Counted from the stretch's first letter, positions 1-12,075 are shown. The stretch: 64,000 bases of DNA from Halichoerus grypus (GCF_964656455.1 NC_135718.1:52171008-52235007), one strand, 5' to 3'. The notes: a model not told the origin generated them from the sequence alone. Program-made: numbers and translations.

Positions 1-196
1 CTATCCTTATCCTGTCCAGTATCCCTGTTTTCTTTTCCCTTCTTGAGTGTGCCTTGTGTCCTCATACTCCCTCGTAATCCCTCCCTCAACCTGCCCTTTC
101 CCTCATCAGGGTATATATATTTCTACATTTTTTTCCATGCCTATACAAGTATATAGGTAAGTTTATTACCACCATTTTTAAAAAAAAATAAAATGA

Positions 197-372
197 ATGC
201 TTGGGTGGCTCAGTCAGTTAAGTGTCTGCTTCGGCTTAGGTTATGATCCCAGGGTCTGGGATCGAGTCCCGCATCAGGCTTCCTGCTCAGCAGGGAACCT
301 GCTTCTCCCTCTGCCTGCCGCTCTCTCATGCTCTCTCTGACAAATATATAAAATCTTTAAAAAAAAAAAAAT
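197..372 (+). mobile_element. SINEC (CAN-SINE)
   Basis: tRNA-derived head (cttgggtggctcagtcagtt), CT-rich body and A12 tail. The head is diverged at its first bases. Confidence 0.85.
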
Positions 373-510
373 GAAGTCGTACTATACATATTATTCTGTC
401 GCTTGATTTTTCACTTAATATATCATAGACATCCTTTTAGGTCTATTTGGTTCCATCTATAGACATTTATAAAATTGAATTTTTACTGGATATTTTACAA
501 ACTTTTTTTA

Positions 511-709
511 AATTTTTTTTTAAAGATTTTATTTATTTTTTGACAGAGAGAGAGACAGCGAGAGAGGAAACACAAGCAGAGGGAGTGGGAGAGGGAGAAG
601 CAGGCTTCCCGCTGAGCAGGGAGCCCAATGTGGGGCTCGATCCCAGGACCCTGGGATCATGACCTGAGCTGAAGGCAGACGCTTAATGACTGAGCCACTC
701 AGGCACCCC
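511..709 (-). mobile_element. SINEC, reverse
   Basis: Starts with poly(T)-aaagattttattta and ends gagccactcaggcacccc. Flanked by acaaac-T(n) copies at 497 and 710. Confidence 0.9.
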
Positions 710-715
710 ACAAAC

Positions 716-921
716 TTTTTTTTTTTAAAGATTTATTAATTTATTTTTAGAGAGAGCAAGCGGGTGGGGGGAAGGGCAGAGGGAGACGGTAGAGAATCTC
801 AAGCAGACTCCAAGCTGAGTGCAGAGCCTGCCACGGGGCTCAGTCTCTTAACCCTGAGATCATGGTATGATCCGAAACCAAGAGTCCGACACTTAAGTGA
901 CTGAGCCACCCAGGCACCCCT
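716..921 (-). mobile_element. SINEC, reverse
   Basis: Poly(T) head, GA-rich body, end gagccacccaggcacccc. Flanked by acaaac-T(n) at 710 and 922, sharing its left target copy with the preceding SINE. Confidence 0.9.
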
Positions 922-1040
922 ACAAACTTTTTTTTTATTGGATATTTTACAAACTCTTTAAAGAGATGTTGGAAGTTAAATCTGAGAAATTGACTTGCTT
1001 GAAGATTCCCAGTGAGTTAGTGGCAACACATAGCTGAGTG

Positions 1041-1295
1041 CTGTCTAATGGTTAAGAGCATGGATTATGAATTTAACCTATTTGACTTTAGTTCAGCTCT
1101 ACCATTTACCATCTTTGTCGCCTTAGGCAAGTTATTTATTCTCTTTGTGTCTCTGTTTCTTCATTCCTAAATGTGGGCAATAATAGTATCTACCTCATAG
1201 GTTGTCATGAGAATTAAATGAAATAATATATGTAAAAGTGCTTAAAACTGTGTAAATGCTCAACAAATGTTAGTTTTCACATTGTTATTGTTGTA
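1041..1295 (+). repeat. MIR
   Basis: Carries the MIR core pattern (taggcaagttatttattctc, then aatagtatctacctcatagg and ctcaacaaatgttag) in sense orientation. Confidence 0.8.
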
Positions 1296-1509
1296 ATAAA
1301 GCCACTCAGTAAATATTTTACAATCATCATTATAATTCATAGCCCAGATTTCACCCTGAATCTGATGTGGAAAGCACTGTCCAAAACATGAACTCCAAAT
1401 TGAATCAAGAGTTCCAAAGGAAAGGCAGTATAGTGGCCATAAATGCAGCAGGTGTCTAGTCTTAATTATGGAAATGTGACAATTTCTCTTCTCCCTTGCT
1501 TGTATTCAG

Positions 1510-1677
1510 GTGGGGAGATATCTTCCAAAAGCGAACTGGATGAACTGCAGGAGGAAGTGGCCAGGAGGGCCCAGGAACAGGAACTTCGAAGGAAACGGGA
1601 GAAGGAATTAGAGGCAGCTAAAGGGTTTAATCCTCATCCCAGCCGCTTCATGGACTTGGATGAACTGCAGAATCAGG
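1510..1677 (+). CDS. USP54: USP54 coding exon (charged coiled-coil segment)
   Basis: The acceptor is tgtattcag before 1510 and the donor is g|gtaatt after 1677. The exon opens with two bases of a split codon and ends with one base of a Gly codon completed by the next exon. It encodes a Lys/Glu/Arg-rich heptad-like helix ([20 protein letters not shown]) followed by a conserved [16 protein letters not shown] segment. It is the first coding exon in the window, so the upstream part of USP54, including the peptidase domain, is outside. Confidence 0.95.
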
Positions 1678-4173
1678 GTAATTGTTGTGAGCATAGGTTG
1701 TAGGTGATGGGGACAGAGAGAGAGGGAAAAAAATATTCAGGTTTGTAAATTCCTGTCTTCTATTTAGCTAAGTTGTGTTTTATCATAATTCACTCATTTT
1801 AGTGAGAACTAGTGAAAGTAGGAGGTGACAAGCCTATTGATTGGAAGACAGGCACTGATTTTGGGCTCATCTATTGAAAGTCTATAGTTTAGAGATAGTA
1901 TATTGTTCATGAAAAATATTTCCCATGAATATCTATAGAAGGTGTAAATAAAACTAGTCACCATTCAGAAACAGCAGAACAGGACAGTGAGTGAGCGACA
2001 CTGATGAGGGAAATTCTACTTGCTGGGCAGAAATAGACCCTTGAAATTGCCCACCTGGAGCCTGAAGGAAGTAGGTCTACCAAGCAGGTTCTAAGAACAC
2101 AAAGCTTGATTTTCTTTTGATCCTCTGATGACTCATTTCCCAATCTCATACAGTTTTCATGGACTTTACAAGGCTTCCCCAACTGCGCCACACTAGTTAC
2201 TTTTTTCCTTCAATTGCTTTAGGATGTCATTTTGTACCAGAAGAGACTAGTCTTCAAAATAGGAGTTTAAAATGACTGAGGTATATACCTTAAGTAGACT
2301 CCTGAAACTTATATCTCTGTTTTTCTTTCTGTGAAATGAATTTTTTGTTCTTACTATTCAGAATCCCCAGATGTAACAAATTATGCTACAGCAGTGCAAA
2401 GAATAGGAGTCAGTGCTGTTTTGGGTGGTTGCTTTCCTGCTGACCACTTCCTACTTTTTGTCAACCCACTTAGAGAAGCTTAGTGGGCTAGTTTGGGCCT
2501 ATTTGGGGACCATTTTTCTCCTCTAATCCTACTGTCTTTTGATTTGAGGCAATTGTTGCTTTATATTTCCCAAGGCATTGTATCTGTTTCCAAATTAGTT
2601 TTAAATTCCTAGTTCCTTAGTTGTCCCTATATTTGGATAGTCTTCTCTTCCTTTTCATCCTCAAGCTATGTCACATTTGGGTATCAGGTTTATATTGTTT
2701 CTGAAGGAGGAGTCTTGTCATCTCCTTCCCTTACCTTTTTTCCTTCCTCTGTTAATTGGGCAGTACATGAAAGTTGAGAGAGAATCCTTCCGGCCACATT
2801 TCATTGTCAATTCTCCATACACTTTGATTCACAATCTCCTGGAAGAGCAAGGAATGGAGTACTAAGATTCTAGAACATTAGAATTCAAATCTAGTATAGT
2901 GATTGATCAACTATAGTCTGCCTGTATATCTATAGAGAACTTTTTTCGTTTTAATGGCTCTCACTACCATCTCTGATTATAAAGATTGTATAGATTTAGT
3001 TTATGTCAAATATTATGACAAAACTTTAGGCCTGGAGTGTGGGGTACCCATTATCTCTTGACAGACCTGAATGCCCGGTTCTTCAGAGCCAACTTACTAC
3101 TTCCACTGCCTTCCCATTGCTCTCTAAAAACCCCAGTGAATTAGGGAGTGAATGTTAGGGGTTTGGAAGAGCCTTTCTTACCATGTCCAGCTGGAGGTAA
3201 GTGGAGGATGGGGACATTATGAGAGAAATGACTCTGACATTTTGATATTTTTTCTTGTGAGCTTGTGAAAACTCATCATTAATCCTGATCATGGGTGAAT
3301 TTACAATATGGCTTACTACCAATTTATGGTTATGAGTGAGTAAAAGCCAAGGGGGTACCTAAACTTGAGTGTTCTTTTACAAAAGTTGCCCTTACAGTAC
3401 ATTCTTGCTTTTTCATCTGGCACTGTACTTGAACTCTTTTGTGCCTGCTTCGGTAGACATTTCCTTTCAGAGGAAGGAATATTTCACTCTCACTGTATGG
3501 GAAAGTGACTTTTGCAGTCAGTTTGGCAGGCAAGGGTATGATGATAGAAAATACTTAGCACTGCTGATGAAAAGTGTGTGCTTGCAAACCAACAAGGGCT
3601 GTTCAATTGCCTTGTTAGATATATTGAGGTTAGGAACTATAGAGCACCTGTGCCCAAGAGGTGTACTAACTTTCCAGCTGAGGGTGGCACAGAGAGGACT
3701 GTGAATTGATGTAGGAAAGAAGTTTTACAGATGGCTTTCCACAGAGTCGTGAAGCCACTTTTGCCTTAATGTAACAGTAGAGGTCTCCATGGAGGTCTGG
3801 GACATTCTGACACTGGTTGGTAAGATGTATCTTGTTGCACTGTGGAAAAACAGATCAGTTCCAGGCATAAGAATCTACCCTTCTGCTGTAGACAATATTC
3901 TGTTCTTTTCTTGAGGGTCCCTTAAGAGCTCTTGGAATTGGAATATGTGGTGGATAATGACATACTCCTCTTTCATGGCCTTGGCAATGTCTTGGTTAAG
4001 GTAAAAACAGATGTCCTGCATGTTTCAGAGAATTCTTCATAGTAATGGAGAGTTAGAATAAGGGTAGATCAAAGGCTCAGCAGCAAGGAGCTATGTGCAC
4101 TGAAGGGAAACATCACTACATAGAAAAAGTTGGAACGAACTGTAATGAAAATGAAAAGTGCTGGCCCTTTCAG
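1678..4173 (+). other. USP54: USP54 intron, mostly unique sequence
   Basis: This 2.5 kb intron is bounded by gtaatt and cccctttcag-type splice sites (the acceptor reads ggccctttcag). I see no convincing SINE, L1 or MIR in it. Short open frames at 2668-2865 and 3369-3704 lack splice context or family resemblance, and I consider them chance. Confidence 0.7.
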
Positions 4174-4293
4174 GGAGGAGTGACGGCTTTGAGAGGTCCT
4201 TGCAAGAGGCAGATTCAGTGTTTGAAGAGTCGCTGCATCTGGAACAGAAGGGAGACTGTGCTGCCGCTTTGGCTCTCTGTAACGAAGCTATCT
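4174..4293 (+). CDS. USP54: USP54 coding exon (helical hairpin, MIT-like)
   Basis: The acceptor is ccctttcag before 4174 and the donor is t|gtaagt after 4293. Reading in frame gives [16 protein letters not shown] and then [20 protein letters not shown]. This is an amphipathic helix pair with a Gly-Asp turn and the small-residue spacing seen in MIT and TPR hairpins. The last base starts a Ser codon completed in the next exon. Conservation with human USP54 as I remember it is high here, consistent with a folded region. Confidence 0.94.
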
Positions 4294-5218
4294 GTAAGTA
4301 ACTCTGACTGCTAGCGCTATGGCAGTTTTGACTAACCTCGGGATAGGTATCGTTAGAGTCATCACTCAGATGGGATGAAAACAGCTTTTTTGTCTCCTCA
4401 CTGTCACTCTCCCAAACTGAGGTCCTTTAGGGTCTCTTTGCCCTTCAGATTTCTAAGTGTGCCACATGCTGTCACTGTGGCCTGTGGATATTTACTGGAA
4501 TAACCTCAGCTGGAGTCCACAGATGAACTATCCAGCCATGCTTACTTTCTTATCCCAAGATAAAGTTAGACCTCAGATTTGAGGTTAGTCTGCTCTTTCT
4601 CTAGTTACTGACTAGCTAGGTGGAGCTTATGGCAAGAAGAAATGAGTATATTGACCTCGACTTACCAGGCCTGTGACTTTGCACGGCATATTTGATTCAT
4701 GTTTCTCCCCTGCTTTCCTGGTATGCTGCACCATAAAGTTACAGTGAAGGACTAAGGCTTAGAATTTGTATCTGGTTCTTAAATGTGACCCACAAGAAGC
4801 TGTGTTCTGTAAAGACAGATGCAGATTTGGATCTTATTTCTGCTGTTGGCTGTCGGGAAGGGGAAGTTGGGAGCAAAGTGTGGAGACCAGAGTCGGACAG
4901 GTCAGTTGCAAAGGACGAGAGTGGCAGTCTCTAAGACGGAAGCACCAGTTTCTCTTCCTGACTCATTTTAGTTTAACTTTTTGTTTTGTTTTTTTTAAAT
5001 TCGAATTAACCTGTTTGGCCTCCATGGCTTCCATGAATGTTCCTTAGAGCCAGAGCCAGCTCTTTACCCTGGACAGTATGTGCATGGTCCACGCCTTGCA
5101 TTCCTGCTGCATATTTTGAGTTTTACTGCATATCTTTGCTCATTTTTGGTTCAATTTTATTTTTATTTTTGTTTGTATTTTGTGTTCTGTTTCTGCTATA
5201 TTTTCTTTTGCATTTTAG
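4294..5218 (+). other. USP54: USP54 intron, unique sequence
   Basis: A 925-bp intron with donor gtaagt and acceptor tgcattttag. I see no recognised repeat. It has a T-rich run at 5130-5218 leading into the acceptor polypyrimidine tract. Confidence 0.75.
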
Positions 5219-5414
5219 CTAAACTAAGACTTGCCCTGCATGGTGCCAGCTCTAGCACGCACAGCAGAGCCCTAGTCGATAAGAAGTTGCAAATCAGTAT
5301 TCGAAAAGCACGGAGCCTGCAGGAGCGCATGCAGCAGCAGCAATCATCGCCGCGGCCGTCGCAGCCCTCAGCCTGCCTCCCCTCGCAGGGGGCAGCCCTC
5401 CCTCAGCCAACAAG
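5219..5414 (+). CDS. USP54: USP54 coding exon (third helix, then poly-Gln/Pro-rich linker)
   Basis: The acceptor is tgcattttag before 5219; the donor is ag|gtagtg after 5414. It encodes the end of the helical hairpin (KLRLALHGA), then a third helix [20 protein letters not shown], a short Met-Gln4 run (MQQQQ), and a Ser/Pro-rich linker. The third helix ends in an R-K-A-R-S-L pattern reminiscent of the closing helix of MIT domains. The exon ends with AG of a Ser codon completed at 7448. Confidence 0.94.
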
Positions 5415-6044
5415 GTAGTGCCTGGGATCCACTGTAGTTTATGGACACCAGGGGAGGAAATGACCATGGGTACTCCATGGTCAGAGCTCTCCTTGTTTTG
5501 GTGACTGCAGGGGACAGAGAAGAGTCCTCTGGAAAGATTTTCTTCTCAGGCCAGACATACACCAGAAAAAGCTCATCCCACTGCTGGTCCTTTCCTTAAT
5601 AGTTCCTAGAAAGATACAGAAAGTATGGCATAATAAATAGACCATTTGTCCATATTTCCTGTGGGTGAATTTATCCCTGGACTTGTGTAACAACATGATT
5701 ATTAAATTTGTACATATTATGTTCTCAGACATGGCAATTGGAGCTCTATTGCAGTAGAAACCATGTGGTTTGTTTTGGGGATTTCAGTGCTTCCTGTCCC
5801 TGGTGGAAGCAGAGAAAGCTGGCTTTGCTCTGATTGAACCATAGAGAAGAGACACAAAGATTCCCTTTGTTTTGCTTTGCTATGGGCAGCAATAGGAAAA
5901 AAGTCCCTGGGGCCATTGGTGTAGTTTTCACACTTTAGCTCTTGAATTTGGTTCTATTTATAATACATAGATTTAAGTTAAAATTAATTTTCGCTGTTAA
6001 TAGGCCTAAGTAGTTCCCAGAATATAAATACTATAAAAACAGCT

Positions 6045-6510
6045 AACATTTATTGAACATTCAAATGTTGAACATTACTTACTTCAACATTTATTGAACT
6101 TCCTTGATCCCTTCTTTTTTTTTAAAAAAAAGATTTATTTATTTTTAGAGAGAGAGACAGCAAGCTAGAGCTGGGGGAGGGCAGAGGGAGAGGGAAGAGA
6201 GAATCTCAAGCACACTCCACACTGAATGCAGAGCCCAGCGCTCCAAGATCATGACCCGAGCTGAAACCAAGAGTCAGACGCTCAACTGACTGAGCCACCC
6301 AGGCACCCCATTTATTGTCCAGGCACTAAGCTAAACACTTTAATTCTTGCAGTAACTTTAGGAGATAGGGACTGTCACTTAGCGATATTTTATAAAGCTC
6401 AGGGAGTATAAAATACATAAGGTACCCAAGATTGTTCAGCTAGTAAGTGGTAGATGTGTGGACTTCAAATCCAGGCCTGTTTCACTCCATTAGGTCTGCT
6501 CCATAAGTAT
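6045..6510 (-). repeat. MIR, reverse, interrupted by a SINEC
   Basis: The aacatttattgaac start and the caggcactaagctaaacact / cagctagtaagtggtagatg body are antisense MIR. The two parts are separated by the SINEC at 6113-6309. Confidence 0.65.
6113..6309 (-). mobile_element. SINEC, reverse
   Basis: Poly(T)-aaaaaaaagatttattta start and tgagccacccaggcacccc end. It sits within a MIR. Confidence 0.88.
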
Positions 6511-7447
6511 AATGATATATTCTTCATAATGTTGTAAGGGTAACTGGGTGGCTATACCCACAAAAGTTGATAGTATGTTATCATTCAAATTTAATGCTAA
6601 TAGCTAGGATCTTCCTTTTTCTTCATTTCTCCTACAGTATATCTAGTAGTTGAATGCTGATCTGAGAAGCTGATGAGAGATATGTTTTGAATATAAGCAA
6701 TTTAGGCAGCTAAACTCTTTCTAGAAAACTTACACCACTTGATATATGTGAGTAATTGAGGCTTTTATTTAAGTGCTTCTAACACTGAGTTTTTTAGGTC
6801 AGAAATACAAAACAATTAGTAAGAAGCCTGGTAAATGCAGTTAATTTCTAGTCTTACTCCCAAATCTCAAGAGAGTCACAGTGCATTACTTTGGGAAAAT
6901 ATCTCAGTGAATAATGCAACCAAATCCAGATTATGAAAACACACTTGAAGTGGTTGAATTCTGTGTAATCTCATGAACCCAAATTACCCTGTACTCTGTA
7001 AATGTGCCTTTTGGTTCTTTTGGCTGGTCTGCCTCTCAGGACCCCAGGTATGAGTGATTTTTTAGGCTTTGCTCACCTTCCATGTCATCTGCATGTGGGA
7101 TTAGCAATTTTTGTTTTTTAATTTGCAAGAAGAATATGATTGGAATGGGACTTCAGAGGCAGTGAAGAATATTGACCAGGACTTCACTTAATATTACTGT
7201 GTGCTGCTTTAGAGAGGGCATTTAATAAAGAGGATCAATATTACCTATTGCTTGGGTGTGAGCTGACCATGTGCCTGCCTTCTCTTGTGAACCTCTGAAC
7301 TCTTGACTCTACTTGTGTTTGTCTCTCTATTTATTTTTACCATTCCTTTTGTGGATGGCTAGAAATGGGAACCAAATGAACAGGTCTTTTTGTAAGTGAT
7401 CTTGTCATTTAAGGCAGCTTATGACTGGTTCTCTCCATTTATTTCAG

Positions 7448-8844
7448 TGAACAGCCTATCTCGCTCCAAGTATTGTTAAGCCAGGAGGCTCAACTGGAAC
7501 CCTGCACGAATACAGAGTTTGGGGCCAGTTCTTTCATCCACTCACCTGCTTCCTGCCATGAGTCACACTCATCACTATTCCCAGAGTCATCTGCCCTGTC
7601 TGCCCCCCAGCACAATTCCCCTAGTAGGTCTGCCTCAAACCTTCTGACTTCAGTTGAGGAGGACAACATTGACCCTTCTGCACTCCACAGGCAGGCCTTA
7701 CCTAAAACACCAGGGAGGACTGAGAAGAATGCTCATTATGGTTGGGAACCATTGGATATACCAGAGGGTAAGCTGCAAGGCTACAGGGCTGACAACAGCA
7801 GCTATACCAGGTTCCCCCCACAAGAAGGAAGAGGCATTGATCAAGAACAGCTATTCCAAGAAAAGAGGGATCCTGCTGTCTCATCCCAGGTGATGCCTTG
7901 GTCACACTCAACTGGAACAGATACCTCTGAGAGAGGAGATGCACACAGCCTAGGCTGTAGTCCTTCAAGTTCATCAGCTCAGCCCAGCCTTCCCCTGTAC
8001 AGGGCCTGCCACCCCGTAATGCCTGCTGCTTCCTCACCTATGCTTCCCTCTCCTGATACTGTGCAGAAAACTAACCAATGTTTCCAAGCCAAAAGCCTCA
8101 AAACTTTGTTGATTTCAAAAGTGGATGGAGGCAGTGAGGATCCCTGTAGGCCAGAGTTTCCCAGCACAAAGGGGCTTGTCCGCTCGCTAGCAGAGCAGTT
8201 CCAGAGGATGCAAGGTGCCTCCACAAAGGATGGCACAGGTTCCCAGGATAGAAGTTTGACACATAGTCTAAGGAAGAACTCTTCCCCTTCTGACTCTAAG
8301 CCTCCCTTCCTACAGGGTCAAGGGAAAGGCCATTGGCCTTGGGCAAAACAACAATCCTCCTTGGGTGGTAGGGACAGACTACCTTCCTGGGAAAAGCCTG
8401 CTGATTATCCTTCTCTTGCCATGTACTCTGGGCTGCCTAATAGTGAAACTTCTAGGGGAAGACAGCCCAGGTTGGCAGAACCAAGCATGAACCAAGGAGA
8501 GCCATCTCAAGTGAGAGATGCTAGGCCTAAGGAACTGGGCAACAGTGTCGACTTGGGGACTTCCTTACCTTTGGACTCCTGGGTGAATGTCACAAGGCTC
8601 TGTGATTCTCAACTTAAACATGGGGTCCCTGGGCCAGGAATGAAGTCCTCCCCCCACGATTCCCATACCTGTGTAGCCTATCCAGAAAAAAACCACATCC
8701 TTTTGCATCCACATTGGAACCAAGACACAGAGCAGGAAACCTCAGAATTGGAGTCTCTCTACCAAGCCAGTCTTCAGGCTTCTCAAGCTGGCTGTTCTGG
8801 ATGGGGGCAGCAAGATGTGGCCTGGCACTCATTTAACCAAACAG
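7448..8844 (+). CDS. USP54: USP54 large coding exon (disordered Ser/Pro-rich region)
   Basis: A 1,397-bp exon with acceptor tttatttcag before 7448 and donor cag|gtaaga after 8844. It encodes about 465 residues, largely low-complexity Ser/Pro/Gly/Gln, with conserved islands such as [58 protein letters not shown] and [20 protein letters not shown]. The frame stays open past the donor until a stop at 8952-8954, but the donor is strong and the next exon (16121) continues the family sequence exactly, so the extension is intronic. Catalytic residues are not expected here. Confidence 0.95.
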
Positions 8845-9499
8845 GTAAGAATGCAACCATGGGCAGGGGGAGTGGGGGACATAAAAAAGCTAAAAGTGAG
8901 AGGACAAGATCAGAAGAGGGGTGGCATTCTGTCCAGATAACATCCCCAGCTTAGGAGGTGGTAGCAGATCTTCTGACTTTATTCATAAAGACTTTAGGAC
9001 AAGAGCTAGACCTTTTTCTGGCTAGAGTAGAATCATCATGGTCTAGTTCTCTCCTTCTAAAGGAAGAGATCAATGAGTATATGCCCAGGGCTTCTGCAGT
9101 ATGTAGTGCTAAGGAGTGGTTCATAGGTCTTTGAGAGGGACTCAGCATGAAGTAGGGGAGGCTGAGAAGAAAAGTCATCCTTCTATGGCTTAAGAGCTGA
9201 ACTAATCCAAGATCCAGCTTCCAGATCCAACTTGCAACAAGGATGCCCCACATTGAGCCATATCTCCCAATGTGGCATTTCCAGATCATACTGAACCAGA
9301 AATATCAAGATCTTCCTTGATCCCTTCAGGAACTACCAGGTGTAGAATTTTCAAGATTGTATGCCTGTAGGGTTCCTGTTCACTGACTACCCCTTAGGTT
9401 ATATTGTGTGAAGAATGAAGTCTACACCTTAAATGTACTTCACAGACTTAGTTCTGGAAACTGAAGACATGAAGAATATTTATAACTTAGATTGATGTA

Positions 9500-9660
9500 C
9501 TTGAGAACTCCAAAGCCTGAACTGTTATCCTGGTTCCATCATTAACTGTCAGCATAAATTTGGACAAGTCACTTACTATCCCATGGCCAAATTTTTACCT
9601 GTAAAATTAGAGAATGGGTTCAATGATTTGTTTTAAAGATGCCTTCCAACTCTTAAAATG
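9500..9660 (+). repeat. MIR-like fragment
   Basis: Weak match to the MIR core (ggacaagtcacttactatcc, tacctgtaaaattagagaat). Confidence 0.5.
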
Positions 9661-10119
9661 ATATATATAATTCTGTGAAATTGAACTCAGAGAATTTTAT
9701 CTTTAGCTCAGTATGGCAGTTTCCATAACAGTAACAGGTTCCTTGCATGCTGCCAACTGATGTTTAAATACAGCCATACAAGTATTTATTGAGTACCTAG
9801 AAGCTGTTCCTAGAAGCTGTTGGTGGGGGGATATTACAAAAATATAAAATTTGATATTAAGGTATGTTTTTATGATATGGATCACAGTGTAGACTTTGCA
9901 ATAACGTTATATTAAGTGTTCCCTAGGTACATGGGACCGGGCAGTATGGGAAGATTCTAAAGAACAAGGAAAAGCTCGCATTTACCTCAATTAGCTTCCT
10001 GTCTGAGGGAGAAAGAATATACAAATGTCAAGTATTTTAAGAATAATAATAAACACATATAAAAGAATATATTACAATTAAAATTAAACTAACTGAATGT
10101 CAAGCATCATATTACCAAA

Positions 10120-10640
10120 AAAACCCAAACAAAAAAACTCTTACATTACCCAAAATAGGAAATTTTTCATTGTAGATACTTTTGAAAATATATAAAGTAA
10201 CAAAAATCATTGATAATCCCACTCATAATTTCATGAGTTTACTTCTGGCTTTGTTTTTTTATGCATATATACTATATATTTTGTTTTGTTTTTAAAAACA
10301 AATTGTTACAATATATGTATGCAGTTTATTCTCATGATATTTTTACATTATATTCATGAGCATTTTCCCTTTGAAAAAAACTACTTTTAAGGACTGGCAA
10401 TATGTTGCATATGAAGGTACTGTAATATATTCAACCATTTTACTATACTTTCTGTACTTCCAATTTTTAGATAAATAGATGATGAATATCTTTATATGTA
10501 AGTGTTTGGCCACAATTCTGATAAGCTTCTCAGAATAAATTTTTAGAAGGATAATAACAGTTGAAGGTTATTTACTTTTAAAAATTTCTTGATATGTACT
10601 GGTAAATTAGCCTTCAGGAAGATTATACTTCTGAAAACAA
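10120..10640 (-). mobile_element. L1M fragment, antisense
   Basis: AT-rich text with old L1 3'-region phrases (ttttccctttgaaaa, ggactggcaatatgttgcat, gataataacagttgaaggtt). Family level is uncertain. Confidence 0.5.
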
Positions 10641-10904
10641 TTTGGAAAGAGTACCTACCAAACATTACTTTCTTGCTTAATATTAAGTGAACAAAAATTA
10701 ATTTAAAAAAATCCATCTGATGAGTCAGTCCTCAAAATCCTTGTCAAACCAAACTAGCCTTTATTTTGACATAAAGAAGTGATCAGGTGGAATAAATCAG
10801 GAAATAGATAATGAAGGGAAATGCCAATTAGGATCTGTATATGATAGGATATATCTTGAGGGGAGTCACTCTTTATCTTATTGTAAAGCATTTTTTAAGT
10901 ACCA

Positions 10905-11325
10905 AGGTACTTTCTCCCCCCAGCTTTATTGATAGAATTGACAAATAACATTGTATAAGGTTAAAGTGTATAATGTGAAGGTTTGACATATATATATTTG
11001 AAATGATTACCACAATAAGGTTAGTTAATACAACCATCACCACGGATAAATTGTAGTTTTTTTGTAAGAACATTTAAGATCTACTCTCTTAGCAACTTTC
11101 AGGTAAATAATGCAATATTGTTAACTACAGTCACAGTCCTGTACATTAGATCCCCAGGATTTATTCAGCTTAAAATTGGAAGATTATATCCTTTGACCAT
11201 CACCTCCCCATTTCCCCCACCCTCCAGCTGCTGTCAACTACCATTCTATGTTTCAGTGAATTTGTCTCTTTTTAGATTCCACATATAAGTGAGGTCATGT
11301 AGTATTTGTTTTTCTCTGATTTACT
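10905..11325 (-). mobile_element. L1 3' UTR fragment, antisense
   Basis: The phrases agctttattgatagaattga, gtttgacatatatatatttg and ccccatttcccccaccctcc are typical of the L1 3' UTR read in reverse. Confidence 0.75.
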
Positions 11326-11468
11326 ACTTTAAAAAAAGCTTTATTGATATATAATTTACATACCATACAATTCATCTACTTAATATGTATAATTCTGTTT
11401 TTTAAGTATATTCACAGAATTGTCCATCCATCACCACAATCAATTTTAAAGTGTTTTCATCACCTCAT

Positions 11469-11680
11469 GGGGTGCCTGGGTGTCTCAGTTGGTTAAGCGT
11501 CCCACTCTTGATTTTGGCTCAGGTCGTGATCTCAGGGTCATGAGATCAAGCCCCACGTTGGGCTCTGTGCTCAGTGTGGTGTCTGCTTGAGATTCTCTCT
11601 CTCTCCCTCTCCCTCTATATTCTCCCTCCCACCCTGCACATGCTCTCTCTCTCTAAAATAAATAAATAAAATCTTTAAAG
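11469..11680 (+). mobile_element. SINEC, older type
   Basis: ggggtgcctgggtgtctcag head, 'actcttgattttggctcagg' variant, CT body, and aaataaataaaatctttaaag end. Confidence 0.9.
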
Positions 11681-11692
11681 AAACCCGCTACC

Positions 11693-11900
11693 TGGGGCGC
11701 CTGAGTGGCTCAATCGTTAAGTGTCTGCCTTCTGCTCAGGTCATGATTCCAGGGTCCTGAGATCGAGCCCCGCATCGGGCTCCCTGCTCCACGGGAAGCC
11801 TGCTTCTCCCTCTCCCACTCCCTCTGCTTGTGTTCCCTCTTTCGCTGTGTCTCTCTCTGTCAAATAAATAAATGAAATCTTTAAAAAAAAAAAAAAAAAA
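11693..11900 (+). mobile_element. SINEC inserted at a SINEC tail
   Basis: Full-length with an A20 tail. Its 14-bp target duplication agaaacccgctacc (11679-11692 and 11901-11914) begins in the tail of the upstream SINEC. Confidence 0.93.
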
Positions 11901-12075
11901 AGAAACCCGCTACCCATTAGTAGTCACTCCACATTTCCCCCTACCCCTGTCTCCCCCCAGCCCCAGGCAACCTGTAATCTATTTTGTCTATAGATTTGCC
12001 TGTTTTGGATACATGATATAATGGAATTGTACAGTATATGTTGTTTTGTGACCAGATTAATTTTGACATTATAGT

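Larger units (their letters stand above)
1..1509 (+). other. USP54: USP54 intron (partial), repeat-filled
   Basis: No exon is visible before 1510. The span holds three SINECs (197-372, 511-709, 716-921), old L1-like sequence around them, and a MIR at 1041-1295. Open frames here that translate to peptides such as 'FIYLTERETAREGTQ' are SINE antisense readings and not genes. Confidence 0.8.
5415..7447 (+). other. USP54: USP54 intron with SINE-interrupted MIR
   Basis: A 2.0 kb intron. A MIR in reverse orientation (about 6045-6112 and 6310-6510) is interrupted by a SINEC (6113-6309). The remainder shows no recognisable element. Confidence 0.7.
11326..12075 (-). mobile_element. L1 3' UTR fragment, antisense, split by two SINECs
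   Basis: A second L1 3' start (aagctttattgatatataat) runs to 11468 and resumes at 11915 (cattagtagtcactccacat, gccccaggcaacctgtaatc). It is interrupted by SINECs at 11469-11680 and 11693-11900. Confidence 0.75.

Noticed and set aside
7473..8954. 493-residue open frame as a stand-alone gene
   Set aside because: It is the interior of a USP54 exon (7448-8844) plus run-on into the intron; the apparent start is an internal Met.
8845..8954. Intron-retained USP54 C-terminus
   Set aside because: The donor gtaaga is strong and the downstream exon continues the known protein exactly; nothing supports retention.
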